NCBI RefSeq assembly: GCF_035582795.1 | Contig: NC_134367.1 | Coordinates: 45,225,062 to 45,289,061 of the forward strand | Length of the DNA stretch: 64,000 nt | Source of the DNA: Mycteria americana | Lineage: Eukaryota > Chordata > Aves > Ciconiiformes > Ciconiidae | Reading direction: 5' to 3' | Shown: positions 1-11,781 of the stretch, in pieces | Layout of the letters: each line of letters opens with the position of its first letter | Numbering within the stretch: the first letter of the stretch is position 1 | Notes under the pieces: model-generated | What the model was told of the DNA's origin: nothing | Database searches by the model: none | The model's input: the letters and a program-made list of their open reading frames with translations, nothing else | Position numbers and translations under genes: made by a program

Positions 1-2272
1 GTCTGTTGTTTGCACGCAATTGTCACACACAACAGTTATTTGGAGATTCACACAGTTTACTTCAAGGTGTATTCTGGGTTAAATTAATCCCAAGCCTTAC
101 TCCATTTGTGTGATGGCTGTTTGGAATAGATTTGAATCTGAGGAAGAATAAAAATGTTTTAACTCTTTCAAATCTTTCTTTTTATTTGTAATCTTCCAAA
201 TTATTCAGAATAAAGACTGTATTTTCAGTCCCAAAAACTTTGTGGCTCTTGTGTTGCTACAGCACAGCTGAGCGATCTATGTTGAACTCGCATGCAGAGC
301 TTTATGTGCTACTGAAAGTGACAGAATTAGAGCACTGATGCATCTAGCTTAATTGAATATACTTATCTGCAAAATAAAACCTTATATTCTACTCTTAAAA
401 AGGCTATGACTGAGTTGACATGGAAACTAAACTTATTCTTGCCACAAGAGACAGCAGATTTTTCTAGGCCATAACTAAGCCAGAGAAGCTTGAACTTTAA
501 TTGAACTGTCATAAATAGAATGACCTCAGTTTCCAGCCCTCTGAGGAGCGAGAGTCTACTGAGCATGTACTGCATGTCTAGACACATTCATATGGACAGG
601 TAACATACGCTGCACCATCAGCAAGCACTATCCTGAAGTGTTCTTTTTATGGACTGTTAGGTGTATTACCTTAAAACAATCAACATCACGGTTTAAGGAT
701 TAGATGTTGTTATTGTGTATTGGCAGAATGTGGCCAATGTCATGTTGCCTATCGTAAGGTCTGCGCGTGACTATATCAATATCTGTTGTTTAAGTGTAAC
801 CTGACATGGCATAGTGTTAATGCAGTTCATACAAATACGGATTCTGCCATGTATTGGATTAATGAAAACTTTCAAGATGTATTCTCTATTGTCTATTTAT
901 AATACCATTTGCAACAGTCTGTTACAAACAAGTATCTGTAGAGGCATGTACTCTTGAAATCGTTTCTGTAGGTTACAGTCCATGTATCCTGTTGTCATAA
1001 AATATGGCTTTTCTGGCAGTAGTCTCTCTTGGTTCATCTCTCTGTGGATAAGATCTTGACTGCAGATTGCAGCTTTTTCTGTATGGCTGTTAAAGTGGAA
1101 TACAGAATAAAGGGAGCTTGTTTCCAAAATAACTGGTATATTCCACAGTTGACAAACAGGTTGTATCTGCTCAGCTGAATGCAGTCACATTTCAAATAAG
1201 CTTGTGAAAAACTTAGTAAACAACTCTTTCATTTTTTTGGAGAGGTCACAAACTCAGAAGGTCTCACAAGTACACCATCCACTGCTAGCTGCAAGTGAAC
1301 TAGTTTGCTGTTCCTGCACAGTAATGCTTAAAAGCCCATCTATGGCACGTAACAGATGCAGTTAGCTTTGTGAGTATTAGCCTCATGTCTTTGTGTTTCC
1401 TTTTCTTAAAGGATAGTACTATTACATAATGTAGTTATTTGAAATCTTGGACCTTATATTTAAATGGAAAAATAACTACTTTCTCAAGACTTAGTGCATG
1501 TATAGAACCAATTCTAGAGTTTAGATTTCTTTCAAGTGAAAAAAGAAGGGAACAAGCTGTGAAAAAGGGAACAAACAGCAGAAGAGCTTACCTTGTTGAG
1601 AGGGACTGTATTGCAAATTGAGATCCTGTCTGCAGTGTGAATACATGGATTATGGGACCTATGAACTAAGTAATTTGTTATGTTTGTCAGAACTGGAACA
1701 TCTTGTTGCTTTATAGTCATCTAGGAATAGTAAAAAAAGAATTAGTGTTCTAGTTAATTGAATGCTTGCTTCCAAGAATATTTTGGATAAATGCTTACTA
1801 CATAGGATTCTTTCTCTGAAAGTTAACAAAGTTACATTATCTGTAATATTTTTGAGTAGCTCAGCTATTCAGCATCACTGAATAAAAATGCTAAATGTTT
1901 ACTAAGATGCTATTTTCAGTCAACAGAAAATCTCCTGTTACATTATGGACACTCGTATCTCATCTGTTTTCAGCTGGGAAAAGATACTGCTCTTTTTTTT
2001 TTTTTTTTTAATGCTATGTACATTTGATATGATTAGTATTTGTGTTTATTAATGATATTAGCTTAAACAAGGCTTTGACTTAGTTGCCTTTTTTTCTTAA
2101 GAATGAAACTTACGGCCCTAAGATTCTGGAATATGTATTGTAGGTTACATTAGAATCAGGTTGTGGTTTTTTACTTCAGCATTAACAAGTAACACAGCTG
2201 AATTACCATAATATTGTGAACTTTTTAAGTGCTGCAGCTTTACTGTGTACTAAGCAAATAATTCTCCACCAG
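1..2272 (+). other. UFL1 intron (3' part)
   Basis: This is non-coding sequence upstream of the first recognisable UFL1 exon. I looked for an earlier UFL1 exon on the + strand and found none I could support. A T17 run lies near 1993-2009. Short open frames on both strands show no family resemblance. Confidence 0.7.
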
Positions 2273-2395
2273 AGGGCAGTGGAAGCATGAGAGGAGGAGG
2301 AGGTGGTAATGCTAGAGAGATCAAGATTAAGAAAACCAAGAAGAAAGGGAGAAAGGATGCTGACAGTGATGAAGAGTCACAAGCAACTAGCACAG
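2273..2395 (+). CDS. UFL1: UFL1 exon with Gly-rich/Lys-rich linker
   Basis: The exon reads a run of five glycines, NAREIKIKK, a KKKGRK basic cluster and the acidic DSDEES, matching the charged linker in the middle of UFL1. The donor is cacag/gtttgt. Two overlapping acceptors are possible: CAG ending at 2272 (preferred, leaving AG as the end of a split codon) and GAG ending at 2274. Both keep the same downstream frame only if the upstream exon has the matching phase, and that exon is outside the window. The last base (G, 2395) starts a Gly codon completed in the next exon. Confidence 0.85.
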
Positions 2396-5300
2396 GTTTG
2401 TCTTTTATTTTGGGCACTATCTATTCATACTGACATGTTTTTATCACTTGCTTTTCCACATCACTTTCTGTTTTTCCCAACTGTATTGATAAGGTCAGGT
2501 AAAATATCAAAGAAGATGAGAATACAGTTTAGTTAGAATTGTGTCAAAGGATATGATGTTGCTATTTAAATGAAATGGACATACCGTATTCACTGAAAAG
2601 TATAACTTAGTCTTTAAAAAAGAAATTTAAGTAAAGAAAATGAGAGCTTTTTTTTAATTATTTGATTTTATGTAGGAAATGCCTTAAATTTCAGGATGAA
2701 TGTTATACTTAGTTTCTTAACACGTGCTGAATAGTGTATGATAAATAGAGAAGTTCTCATCCAGTTCCAAAGCTTAATTAGCTTAAATTAACAAATCATA
2801 GCAATGAAACAGTACTTAGGTGTTTTTTCTCATAGCAGTTAAAATATACAGTCAAAGTTTTAGTATTTTAGATTCATAAGATAATAAGATTCATCTTGTT
2901 TAACTGAGACTTCTACATCTGAGCTAGGTACCTTTATAACTATTGACTTTGTAATGGAGGAAAGTAGGTACTTTGAAGACCTAGTCTGTCTCACTTGTTT
3001 TAGATGTGTATTACAATCTGTGAATTTGAATCGAACCCTGTTGGTGCCCATTTCTCTACCTTTACTGTTAGGAGAAGGAGCATGGATGGCTTCTTCAGAA
3101 GTAAACACCTACATTGTTAGACTTTTAGCAAACAGTGGTTGCAAGTGAAACAATCATAATTATGTGTTACTTCTTTTATTTGATGGAGTACCAGAAATGT
3201 GTACTTCCATTTTATATATAGTATCTAGACTTTCAATACTGACTGAAAAATACTTTTAAACATGGTATTTGAAGTTGTGGAGTACAGCATCTTAATTTTG
3301 TATGATACTACTCTCATAGATTACTGTAATTCACATATAAGTGAAGTTATTTTTCAGGACTGCTCAGTTACTGAATAAAACAGTGTTAAATCATCTTTTT
3401 TTTTGGTATAGCTTTTCATGGTTTACAATTGTTGCTGTATTGTAATAAATAGATTGAACCAAAATCCCAAGATAAATTCAGATGTAACCATTCAAATATA
3501 AATAAGACCCTTCCAAAACTTGATTTAAGCTGCCTTTCCACCTGTTTATGTAGCCTTGTATGTTGTTCACTGCTACTGTGGCACAACTAGGAACATCACT
3601 GATTTCCTATTCAGTTCAGTTCAAAGAAATAAAACCTAAGACAAGTGATGCAAATGAAAAACAATTGCTCACCGCCAACCGACCGATGCCCAGCCTGTCC
3701 CTGAGCAGCGGTCCCCCCGCCCAGCTTTCCCCCAGTTTCTATACTGAGCATGACATCATATGGTAGGGAATATCCCTTTGGCCAGTTTGGGTCAGCTGCC
3801 CTGGCTGTGCCCCCTCCCAGCTTCATGTGTATCTCCTGCTTTCTCAGTTGGTAGAGCATGAGAAGCTGAAAAGTCCTTGACTCTGTGTAAGCCCTGCTCA
3901 GCAATAATGAAAACATCCCTGTGTTATCAACACTGTTTCCAGCACAAATCCAAAACATAGCCCCATACTAGCTACTATCCAGAAAATTAACTACCCCAGC
4001 CAAAACCAGCACAACCTGGTTTATGCTGCATCTGGAACATGGAATGCCTGTGCTTTTCTGGTTCCCTGTCATCATCCTGATCTCATTCTTATATGTAAAA
4101 ACTAAATTCTGCAGCATGCAGATAAACTTCATATTTTGTCCAAAACCAAAATACAGATGCACTAATTCATATGCATTTACCAGCAGCATGTAAGTTGAAT
4201 TTATTACTGGAACTTCTTGTCTGTTTTAATATTCTTGCTTTATCGTGTCTCAAATTTTATACTGTAACCTCAAGTTTAGGATACTCTCTGTTACGTGATT
4301 GTGTACCTTACTAAATGGGGTTTAAAAAAACCCCAACAACCTTGTGAAATCCTTCAAATAGGAATGTTCTGTTCAGTTTTGGTGTTTTCAAAAACTATTT
4401 GGTCTTGGTGACATCATTGTTTCTGAACTAATGGATGGGCCAGGCCGTTTGAAATGTCTCACCAAAAATGCATGTCCTCATACAATACTTAGGTTGTCTA
4501 CTACAGAAAATAACTTCTAAGTGATCAAAAGACAAATTTTGCCAGTTTTTCATATGTGTAAAATTCAACTGTTGTGTGTAGTCATCCCTGTTTTTGCATT
4601 GTTGGAAACGCACTTCTGTGCAGGTTTGGACTTTGAGATATTTCAATGTCTCATGCCACAGAGTAACTGCAGCAAAACTAAATATAATGTTTTCTCAATG
4701 AATGTTTCTCATGGCTGCTATAGGTAGGAATAAGCAGCTGGAGTTCCCTTTCATGTCACAAGAGGAAATTCAGGATGTTTTAAAGACCCACATGCAGGAT
4801 TGCCCTGAAGAGCTTATTACAGAACTTGCTGAACATCTAATAAGGTAATTTCAGTGATTCAACTGGAGTTAGAAAGTCTGTGATTCACTTCAGATGAATC
4901 TTCTCTTCAATCTGTTTTCTTGCTTAGAAAAAAATGTTTTGCTGATGGAAGTGAACCACAATATTCTTTGTCTGTACAGCTCCATGTTACATACTTGCTT
5001 ACGTATTAGAAAGCGATGCTGACACAGTAATGAGAAATAATGCTTCTGCTTAGTAGTAGGTGGTTCTGTGGCCTTTGTCAGCAAGCATATTTTCAGGTTC
5101 ATGGGTGTATTTCCACCCCCTTACAGCGATCCATGTTGGCGTTTCACCAGTCCCATCTTCTGTAGAGCCCTTGGTGTATGTTCATATTCCTTGTCTTTTG
5201 TGGCTCCACTGGTACCTGTGTGAACTGGGCAGTAAGCTAGGTCAGCAAACTGTTCTAAGCAAAGATGAATAACTTCTTTTAAAAGATGTTCCATACAAGA

Positions 5301-8300
5301 GAGAGGATGTGAATATGTGTGTTCAGAGCAAAAAGGACAATAGGGCTGTAACAGCCCAAGCTTGAATAAACTTGGAGTGCAATGGTAACGGCATCTTTAG
5401 AAGGGCCTGTGCTATTTTAGTGCAACTTAAGTCTTGCCCTCTAACAGCTCTCATTGATCTGAAATTTGTCCACAGACCCCTGACAGAGTTTGTGAATAGC
5501 ATTGCTTCTGGAGATCTTTTCTATCTTTCATCTTTTTCCCATTTAGGAGTTATTACGAGTTAAAACCTTGGCAAGCATTTACATACCATGCATACTGTAA
5601 CCAATAGTACCTCTGCAATTACAAAAATACATTTTACTTTCCTGGTGCTTTTTTTCTGATTTCAATTATTTGCTTTTTATTTATCTCACCACTTTGTGGC
5701 ATTCATGTCCCATTCATTTACTGTGTAATGAGGTAGCTTTCTCTGTTGCTGATATATTTGAAAAAACCTTCTACAGTTTTACACTTTGCTTAATGTTCCC
5801 TTTCTCTCCTTTCTTCTTCCCTATTCTAAGACCTTTAACAAAAACTTATCAGGAAGTTGTACGTTCTGTTTTCACGTCTTCAACATCTGCCTCTGGAGCT
5901 AGCAGAAGACAGACTATGAAGGACTTGCAGGAGGAATTCTCAAACTTGTACAACAACATTCGGTTGTTTGAAAAAGGAACAAAGCATTTCACAGGTACAA
6001 TAAATGTATACTTTAAAAAATGAATATGCTCCTTCAAGGGTGTTGAATTTATTCTGGAACCTACATTCAAGGTCAAAGAAGAGCAACGGTTTAAAAAGGA
6101 AAAACTTAGAGATGTGTTTACACTGCGTAACACTGACCTTATGCTGGAGTGCATTGCTTCGCACACTTACTGAAATACGTTCTCTTTATTTCATATCTAT
6201 AGTCTGTTATATCTTCTGTCAAGATAATTGTGGGTTCTTGTCCTTCCTTCTAAAGTGTTTGCATCCCATCCCAGGTTTTATTGTCTGGGGGGAAAAAAAA
6301 AAAAGAAAAAAAAAATTAGTAAGCTTACTTCATTCTGTCACCTGTGCCACTAATAAAAAAATTGACTACTACCTGATTCTGAGAAGTCCCTGTTAAAACC
6401 TCTTTTAGGTTTGATAGTGAAAGTAGCTGCTCTTTGAGGGTAGTTTTTCAAAAAGGTGTAGATTCATTTTGCAGTGGGTTACTTTGTAAGGTGTCTTCTT
6501 TAGCTACATACATTTTGTGACAGAAAAGTAGCATTAGGAAAATATTGTAGCAGAGCATCTTGGAAATGTCTGTATTCAGTTTTCTTCTAGAACTTTCCCT
6601 GCAGAAAACTTGTAACAAAAGGAAACACTAGCAAAAACCTCCGATATTCCTATGTTTAGGAATAAATGGAATTATTTCTCATTAGCCTCTCTTCTTGTAC
6701 ATGTGTTCTGTAGCCCCTTTTTTCTACAATTCTACTGTTTCAGTTTTGAAGTCATGTGCCTGCTCTTCTGTTTAACTGTTTATCCTGTAGACTTTTCCTT
6801 TACATACTTTTTCCTTGTTGATGGATAGCAGTGGTTGTTCGTTAGTGGTTCAGGAGGATTGTACAAGGACTAGTTTACTGTTTATGCAGGTACACCTTTG
6901 AAATACTAACAATGCATTAAAATGCGCTTAGAGACCTGAAAGCTCACATTTTTCACTGAAGAATGTTCCATAAGCAACTGCAAATGAGGGATGTTAGCTT
7001 CACGTATCCAGATGACTTTCTCGTACTACTCATGGTTGATAGAGTCCACATTATAGGAAGTTCTGTGATAACTGTCATAGGAATCAGATAACTATAATAA
7101 GTTACTTTTAATCGCTTATTTCTTTTAACAGATGAGACCCAGACTAACCTTGCCAAACACCTGTTGAAGACTGTCTGTACTGACATTACAAATCTTATTT
7201 TCAACTTCCTAGCATCTGATTCAATGATGACAACAGAAAATTATTCTACAATCACAAGTGAGGTACACAGATAACAGCTCCTTTTTAACAGTCTCAAGTA
7301 GATTAGTGATGTTTATTTAATATTTAATTATCTTCTGTTTAAATATGCCTACAGCTAAAATGGTAATTAATATTACAGATTATTTCCATTCTTGTCCCAT
7401 CTAGGTCCGGACCAAGATTTTAGGTAAATTGCCAGAAGACACCAAAGGTCCTTTAATTAAACTGCATACTTCTCTGAATGGCAAGGTAAAGTGATCCAGA
7501 ATCTTTGAGTTCAGATTTTCCATTCTGCTGATACAATGCTAATAAACAGCTGACATACATAGTGTAGTACGTAATTGCTGCTGCTGTGAAGGATGAAGGC
7601 AAAATAATCTTTTGAATTTGTGTAAGTCAGTGAGACTAAGTACATTTTCATATCTGTGAATTTTAAGAGGTAAAAAGGTGATCTTACATTTTGATACTGA
7701 TAGTCACGTAGCTCTTTGCTTCCAGATGGAATCCAGTGTATCTTTTATGTGCACGTGAGAAAAACAAAAGCTGAGAGAGAATCCACAATTTGAAGTGGTT
7801 GATGTTTCTTGTGTTTTGTTCCAGAAGTTCCTTGTATTTTGTTCCAGAAATACATGGGATTGTTCTCCCATGTATTTCTTAACTAGTAAAATCCTGGATG
7901 TTTAAAAAAAAACCTTCAGATTATGGCAGTCTAAGTACAAAGAAAAGTAATTTATTCATTCTTTTATGCAAAAGGCCATACTGATATGTTTCTTAAGAAA
8001 AAATAGATCTGTAAATAATTGTAGAACATGTATTCCTTTTTTAATTCCATTTTTTAGACTAATGGATTATAGTTTGTTCTAGTTTTTAAGTATATGAACT
8101 ATTGGAAGATGAATAAAGTTAATTTCTACTAAATACTTTTTACTTTCTCTTTTGTTCCATAGTTTATTCCAAATGTATTCACAGTCATCTGTTCATGTGA
8201 TTAATTGTGAACAGTAGTTAAACTTTTTTATAATCTGCTAACACAGATTAAATATTTATATCATTTTTTAATAGAGTGTAGAAGATTTTCTTTCATGCCT

Positions 8301-9910
8301 TGATTCTGCAGTGGATATTTGTGGTATTATGGTGAAAAAAGGAGACAAAAAGAAGGAAAGGTACCTTAATTTTATTTATTCTATGCATAGTATGTGAAAT
8401 GTAGCTCTGTTGCTGCACAAATGTTAGATGGTTAGTTTGGTAGCAGTCACACAGAATGTGTAAGTAAGAGGCAGCCTTTCTTTCCAGATCGTTTAACTGA
8501 AAAATACAAAGTCAAGCAGTCCTAATTCCATGGGAGAAGGAGGAGGGGGGAGGGTTCATATTTAGCTAATTTGCTTGACTCACTGCTTACTACAACACAG
8601 TTTATAAATTCTTTAGGGGGCTTTCAAAATCTGAGCTACACCAGTGCTAGCTTTTTTTTTTTTAATGTGGAATTTCACAAAAAGAAATGGTCAGTCAGAG
8701 GAGAAAATTAAAATTAATTGAAGTTAGATGTGTTTTAGAGTCTATTATCAACTACTGTGAGACAGAATGATAAACATATTTTTATATAATGTATTCCTGT
8801 TCCTTTAGGCAAGTCCTGTTTCAGCATAGACAAGCTCTGATTGAACAGCTAAAAGTCACCGAAGATCCAGCTCTTGTTCTGCACCTGACGTCAGTACTAT
8901 TATTTCAGTTTTCAACCCACTGTATGCTTCATGCACCAGGAAGATCAGTACCACAGATCATTAATTTCCTAAGTGGCAAGATCCCAGAGGTATTCCTTTC
9001 TAGCTTTTTAAGGGGAAAGTACCTTTTTTTATGACACAACATAAAAGTTGTGCCTTATACTATTTCTGCTGCATAAGACTGGCACCCTTGTGTTTCATGT
9101 CTAATTATTACTTTATGTACAGAATACACAATTTCTCTGGTCTGTATTGTATTTCAAACCTATCATTTCAGGTGTCTGTCTTCAATATTTTTTTAATAAA
9201 ATTAAAAATCAGGCTGTTATTAGTACTGTAGCTTTTGCCTTTATCCATAGAGACAGCTATGTATTGGGGGTTGTTACAATTCTTATAACTGAAAATTTTA
9301 CACTCTCTTTCCTCCCAGCTGGAGCATGGTTGCTTTTTAAACTTTTCTAATTCAGTTTTAAAGAAAGATATACCTTTTCAAAAGTAAACATATTGAAATT
9401 CTATATTCTAAACTGTCAAAATTGGTGATGTTTACTAACTGCATTGCTTTCTTTCTTCAGTCGATAATTGTCCTATTCTTGCAGCATGGATGCACTTTCA
9501 TTTTTCTGCCTCTTTGAATGTCTCTCAGAATTTAGGTTGCAAAATACCTTGATAGAAATACATTTATGTATCACTAACCCTCTTTAGGCAAGAATGGGAC
9601 AATGCCTTTTTAAAAATTTAATCTTTAATTAAAGATCTGTTTACCTTCTCCATAACATTGACATTCCTTTGTTTTGTTCTGTTTTTTTTCCCCTCAGGAT
9701 CAGCATTCTCTGTTAGTCAAATACCAGGGATTAGTAGTGAAACAATTGATCAGCCAGACTAAGAAAACTGAACAGGGAGACAGTGACACAACGGATAACC
9801 TGGAAGAGGAGGAAGGAGCAGATACCATTCGAAAAGAGCTCCAGGAAATCACTACCTCTATCAAAGACCTTGTTCTCAGACCTAGGAAGTCTTCTGTAAC
9901 AGAGGAATAA
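2273..9910 (+). CDS. UFL1: UFL1, E3 UFM1-protein ligase 1, C-terminal half (8 coding exons, 5' partial)
   Basis: UFL1 transfers UFM1 to targets such as ribosomal protein uL24 at the ER, working with DDRGK1 and CDK5RAP3; this is family knowledge. The coding exons seen are 2273-2395, 4724-4844, 5831-5994, 7132-7262, 7405-7485, 8275-8360, 8809-8989 and 9698-9910. They total 1100 nt, that is 2 nt completing an upstream codon, then 365 codons and TAA. All junctions are AG/GT and the phases agree throughout. The human protein is about 794 residues, so about 46% is present. Recognisable stretches are a Gly-rich then Lys-rich basic segment, [47 protein letters not shown] and the C-terminus RKSSVTEE. 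The part that binds DDRGK1 and the UFM1 E2 lies in the missing N-terminal half. No frameshift or premature stop is visible, so the gene looks functional. Confidence 0.96.
3600..4013 (-). mobile_element. Endogenous retrovirus LTR remnant (avian, minus strand)
   Basis: Read on the minus strand, the element starts at 4013 with the LTR-type terminus TGTGCTGG. It continues as a sequence I recognise as one of the commonest solo LTRs in bird genomes (ERV-derived; I do not assign a precise subfamily). A TATA-like site sits near 3738-3743 on the minus strand. A GC-rich segment follows at 3665-3730, then T-rich sequence, and the 3' end fades out around 3600. No gag, pol or env sequence accompanies it, so it is a solo or truncated LTR. 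It lies antisense in the UFL1 intron between the exons ending 2395 and starting 4724. The open frame on its minus strand is not a gene. Confidence 0.75.
4724..4844 (+). CDS. UFL1: UFL1 exon
   Basis: The exon encodes [18 protein letters not shown] and then a helical stretch ending ELAEHLIR. The acceptor is ctatag/gtagg and the donor is ataag/gtaatt. The choice of AG at 4722-4723 is fixed by frame: using the next AG (4726-4727) would break the junction with the preceding exon. The final AG is completed to AGA by the next exon. Confidence 0.95.
5831..5994 (+). CDS. UFL1: UFL1 exon
   Basis: The exon encodes [17 protein letters not shown], then a Ser/Ala-rich loop, [20 protein letters not shown] and GTKHFT. 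This is one of the most conserved stretches of UFL1. The acceptor is ctaag/acct and the donor is acag/gtacaa. The last G begins an Asp codon completed by the next exon. Confidence 0.97.
7132..7262 (+). CDS. UFL1: UFL1 exon
   Basis: The exon encodes [33 protein letters not shown] and TITSE. It ends in phase 0 with donor gtgag/gtacac. It is followed by the shortest UFL1 intron in the window (142 bp). Confidence 0.97.
7405..7485 (+). CDS. UFL1: UFL1 exon (27 codons, phase 0 at both ends)
   Basis: The exon encodes [16 protein letters not shown] and [11 protein letters not shown]. The acceptor is atctag/gtcc and the donor is gcaag/gtaaag. Both ends fall between codons and the length is 81 nt, so skipping it would keep the frame. 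Confidence 0.95.
7846..7879. repeat. Perfect inverted repeat, 14-bp arms, 6-nt loop
   Basis: The left arm is 7846-7859 (AGAAATACATGGGA) and the right arm 7866-7879 is its exact reverse complement. The loop is TTGTTC. It lies in the UFL1 intron between the exons ending 7485 and starting 8275. The stem cannot extend past either end. Confidence 0.9.
8275..8360 (+). CDS. UFL1: UFL1 exon
   Basis: The exon encodes [19 protein letters not shown] followed by the basic VKKGDKKKE. The acceptor is taatag/agtg and the donor is gaaag/gtacct. The final AG forms an Arg codon with the next exon. Confidence 0.96.
8809..8989 (+). CDS. UFL1: UFL1 exon
   Basis: The exon encodes [53 protein letters not shown] and SGKIPE. 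It is nearly identical to the mammalian protein as I know it. The acceptor is tttag/gcaag and the donor is cagag/gtattc, in phase 0. Confidence 0.97.
9698..9910 (+). CDS. UFL1: UFL1 terminal coding exon
   Basis: The exon follows the acceptor ccctcag at 9691-9697. It encodes [20 protein letters not shown], an acidic stretch (LEEEEGAD), [17 protein letters not shown] and ends RKSSVTEE then TAA at 9908-9910. The acidic insert varies between vertebrates, while the ends are conserved. A poly(A) hexamer overlaps the stop codon. Confidence 0.97.
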   Translation, partial: DQHSLLVKYQGLVVKQLISQTKKTEQGDSDTTDNLEEEEGADTIRKELQEITTSIKDLVLRPRKSSVTEE

Positions 9911-9911
9911 A
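9906..9911 (+). promoter_or_regulatory. AATAAA hexamer overlapping the UFL1 stop codon
   Basis: The last Glu codon and TAA create a canonical poly(A) hexamer. If used, cleavage 10-30 nt downstream would leave the stop codon in place and give a 3' UTR of only about 10-30 nt. A T-rich stretch follows at about 9951-9966. Use of this site is inferred, not shown. Confidence 0.45.
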
Positions 9912-11550
9912 ATTATTACTCAGTGCATCCACATCCATGATACAGTCAGATTTTATTTTTTTTTATCCTGAAGGGAAGGATAGCAGAAAATGCTTGACAA
10001 ACTTTAAAATTTGGCTTCTAACAATTGCAAATCACAGCCAGGGAACACAGTTGTTGAGTGATGGTGGCAAATGGAGTTTTGTTACGTACTACTACAGTGT
10101 ACGTGTAACACACATTAAATGTAGATGTGACAGAGCACAGTTGTGGACGGTTTGGGTATGAAATTAGTGTTTTTTAATTAGCACCTTCATGTGAGGCCTC
10201 AAGAAATGGTTATTCTTCAAATAACAGTGTGTTCTGTTCCATACACACACAGGCTTATAGTTTTACCTCTCTAATTTGGATTCATAGTGATCTAAGGATT
10301 GCATATAAGTGTATATAAGCCTGTATATCTTAATTTCAAATACTAGTTTTGAAACATATACTGATACCTAATAGTATACCAATGAAAGGCCATCTTTACT
10401 TTTTTATATCATTAGTGGAAGTTTTCAGCTTCTGTTCACTGGACCTCAGCAGGAAAAACACTGAGTACAAGTGTCTATTGCTAAACTTAAGAGAAGTGAC
10501 CCAGTACTAATGTGAGTTTCTAAAGGTACTGAAAGCTTATGAAAATCAGCACGCTCATGCTATTAATGTATTCTGTTAATGTCCGTAACAGCAGTTCATT
10601 TAAAACGTAATTCGGACAGAGGAGGTGATACCCTTTTGCATTGGTATTTTGGGAGTGGATAAATACTGTTATGCCTGCCATATTTTACATGCTATATGTT
10701 CATTCAGCGGACTTGCTGAGTTATTAGTCCAGTTTCCGTAGCAGTTAGAAGCGCTTGCTTGCATTCTGTCAGCTCCTTCAGAGAACTTGTGGTATTCTGT
10801 TTATCCTAAGTTTCTTGAAAAGAATTTAGTTTATGATCTTTCTGTGTAAACTGTATAGACCAAAATATTGGCTAAAGTGTTTCCCTCAAGATTTTTACCA
10901 GCCTTATTTTTACATGAGTGGTACTTTATGTCTTCAGGAAAGTGGAAAAATGTGTAAAACAGAGTTCTGCCACTATTAATGACATAATTCTTCTATGTCA
11001 AATATACTTCTAACTTATTTTTAAGAGAAGATAATTTTCAAACCGGAAATATTTTAGTTGTATTACTTCAGTAATGCCCATTGATTTCATGTGTGTAATT
11101 TCAGGTTTTTGCATAAAATCAAGTTTGAGTAGTAAGACAAGAAATAGAGTTCTTTTCACTAAAAATGTCATTCATCCATTCTTGCCAGAATTCTTTCATG
11201 CTGAAAGAAAGCAAATTCTGTGCAAGCCCTACTCTGTTCAAGTATTTCTGTTTTCCAACAGTTCACGTATTCTATAAGCTTAATCATAAATATACCCAAG
11301 CCTGAAACTGCAACAAACAAAAGTTGAAGAGGCCAAGTATGGAAACTCGGTAACAGATTAACCAAGGTTAACTTAATTTTGGTAAGGTAAAAAATTGAAT
11401 TTTATACATATATAAAAGGCAATAATGTTTAACAATGTTCACATCAATGCTGATCTTCTACCAACTGTAAGGCAAAACAGTTTGCCAGTTGTGAGGCAGA
11501 AGCAAAGGTAGTTGTTTCTCTTTCCTTGGCTGGAGGCTATCATAGCTGAC

Positions 11551-11556
11551 AATAAA
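11551..11556 (+). terminator. Candidate distal UFL1 poly(A) signal (AATAAA)
   Basis: A canonical hexamer about 1.6 kb after the UFL1 stop on the same strand, followed within 40-70 nt by T-rich sequence. Which hexamer is used cannot be decided from sequence. Confidence 0.35.
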
Positions 11557-11775
11557 GGACAATGAGGAGTAAGGGATGAAAAATATTCAGGCTGTTTAAC
11601 TTTGTTTAAGAAATAGAGTTTGCATACAGGGAATAGGTTTGATTTCTTGTTATCTAGCCAGAATAATTATTAAGTTCCTATACTGAATGTAAACAATTTT
11701 ATATGACATTGAGCTATTTTGTAAATAATATGCCATGTGACATTCTGTATGCAAATATGAAATTATTTTAATAAC

Positions 11776-11781
11776 ATTAAA
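11776..11781 (+). terminator. Candidate distal UFL1 poly(A) signal (ATTAAA)
   Basis: The common variant hexamer in an AT-rich stretch, with TTCTGTTG about 20-30 nt downstream. It is a plausible end of a roughly 1.9 kb 3' UTR. Confidence 0.35.

Noticed and set aside
3611..3958. 115-codon open frame on the minus strand
   Set aside because: It is a chance frame inside the retroviral LTR; LTRs are non-coding and no domain is recognisable.
8886..8893. Full cAMP-response element TGACGTCA, with the CREM co-activator gene FHL5 next door
   Set aside because: It lies inside a UFL1 coding exon and encodes the end of a conserved Leu-Thr-Ser. One 8-mer is expected about once per 65 kb, so it is most likely coincidence.
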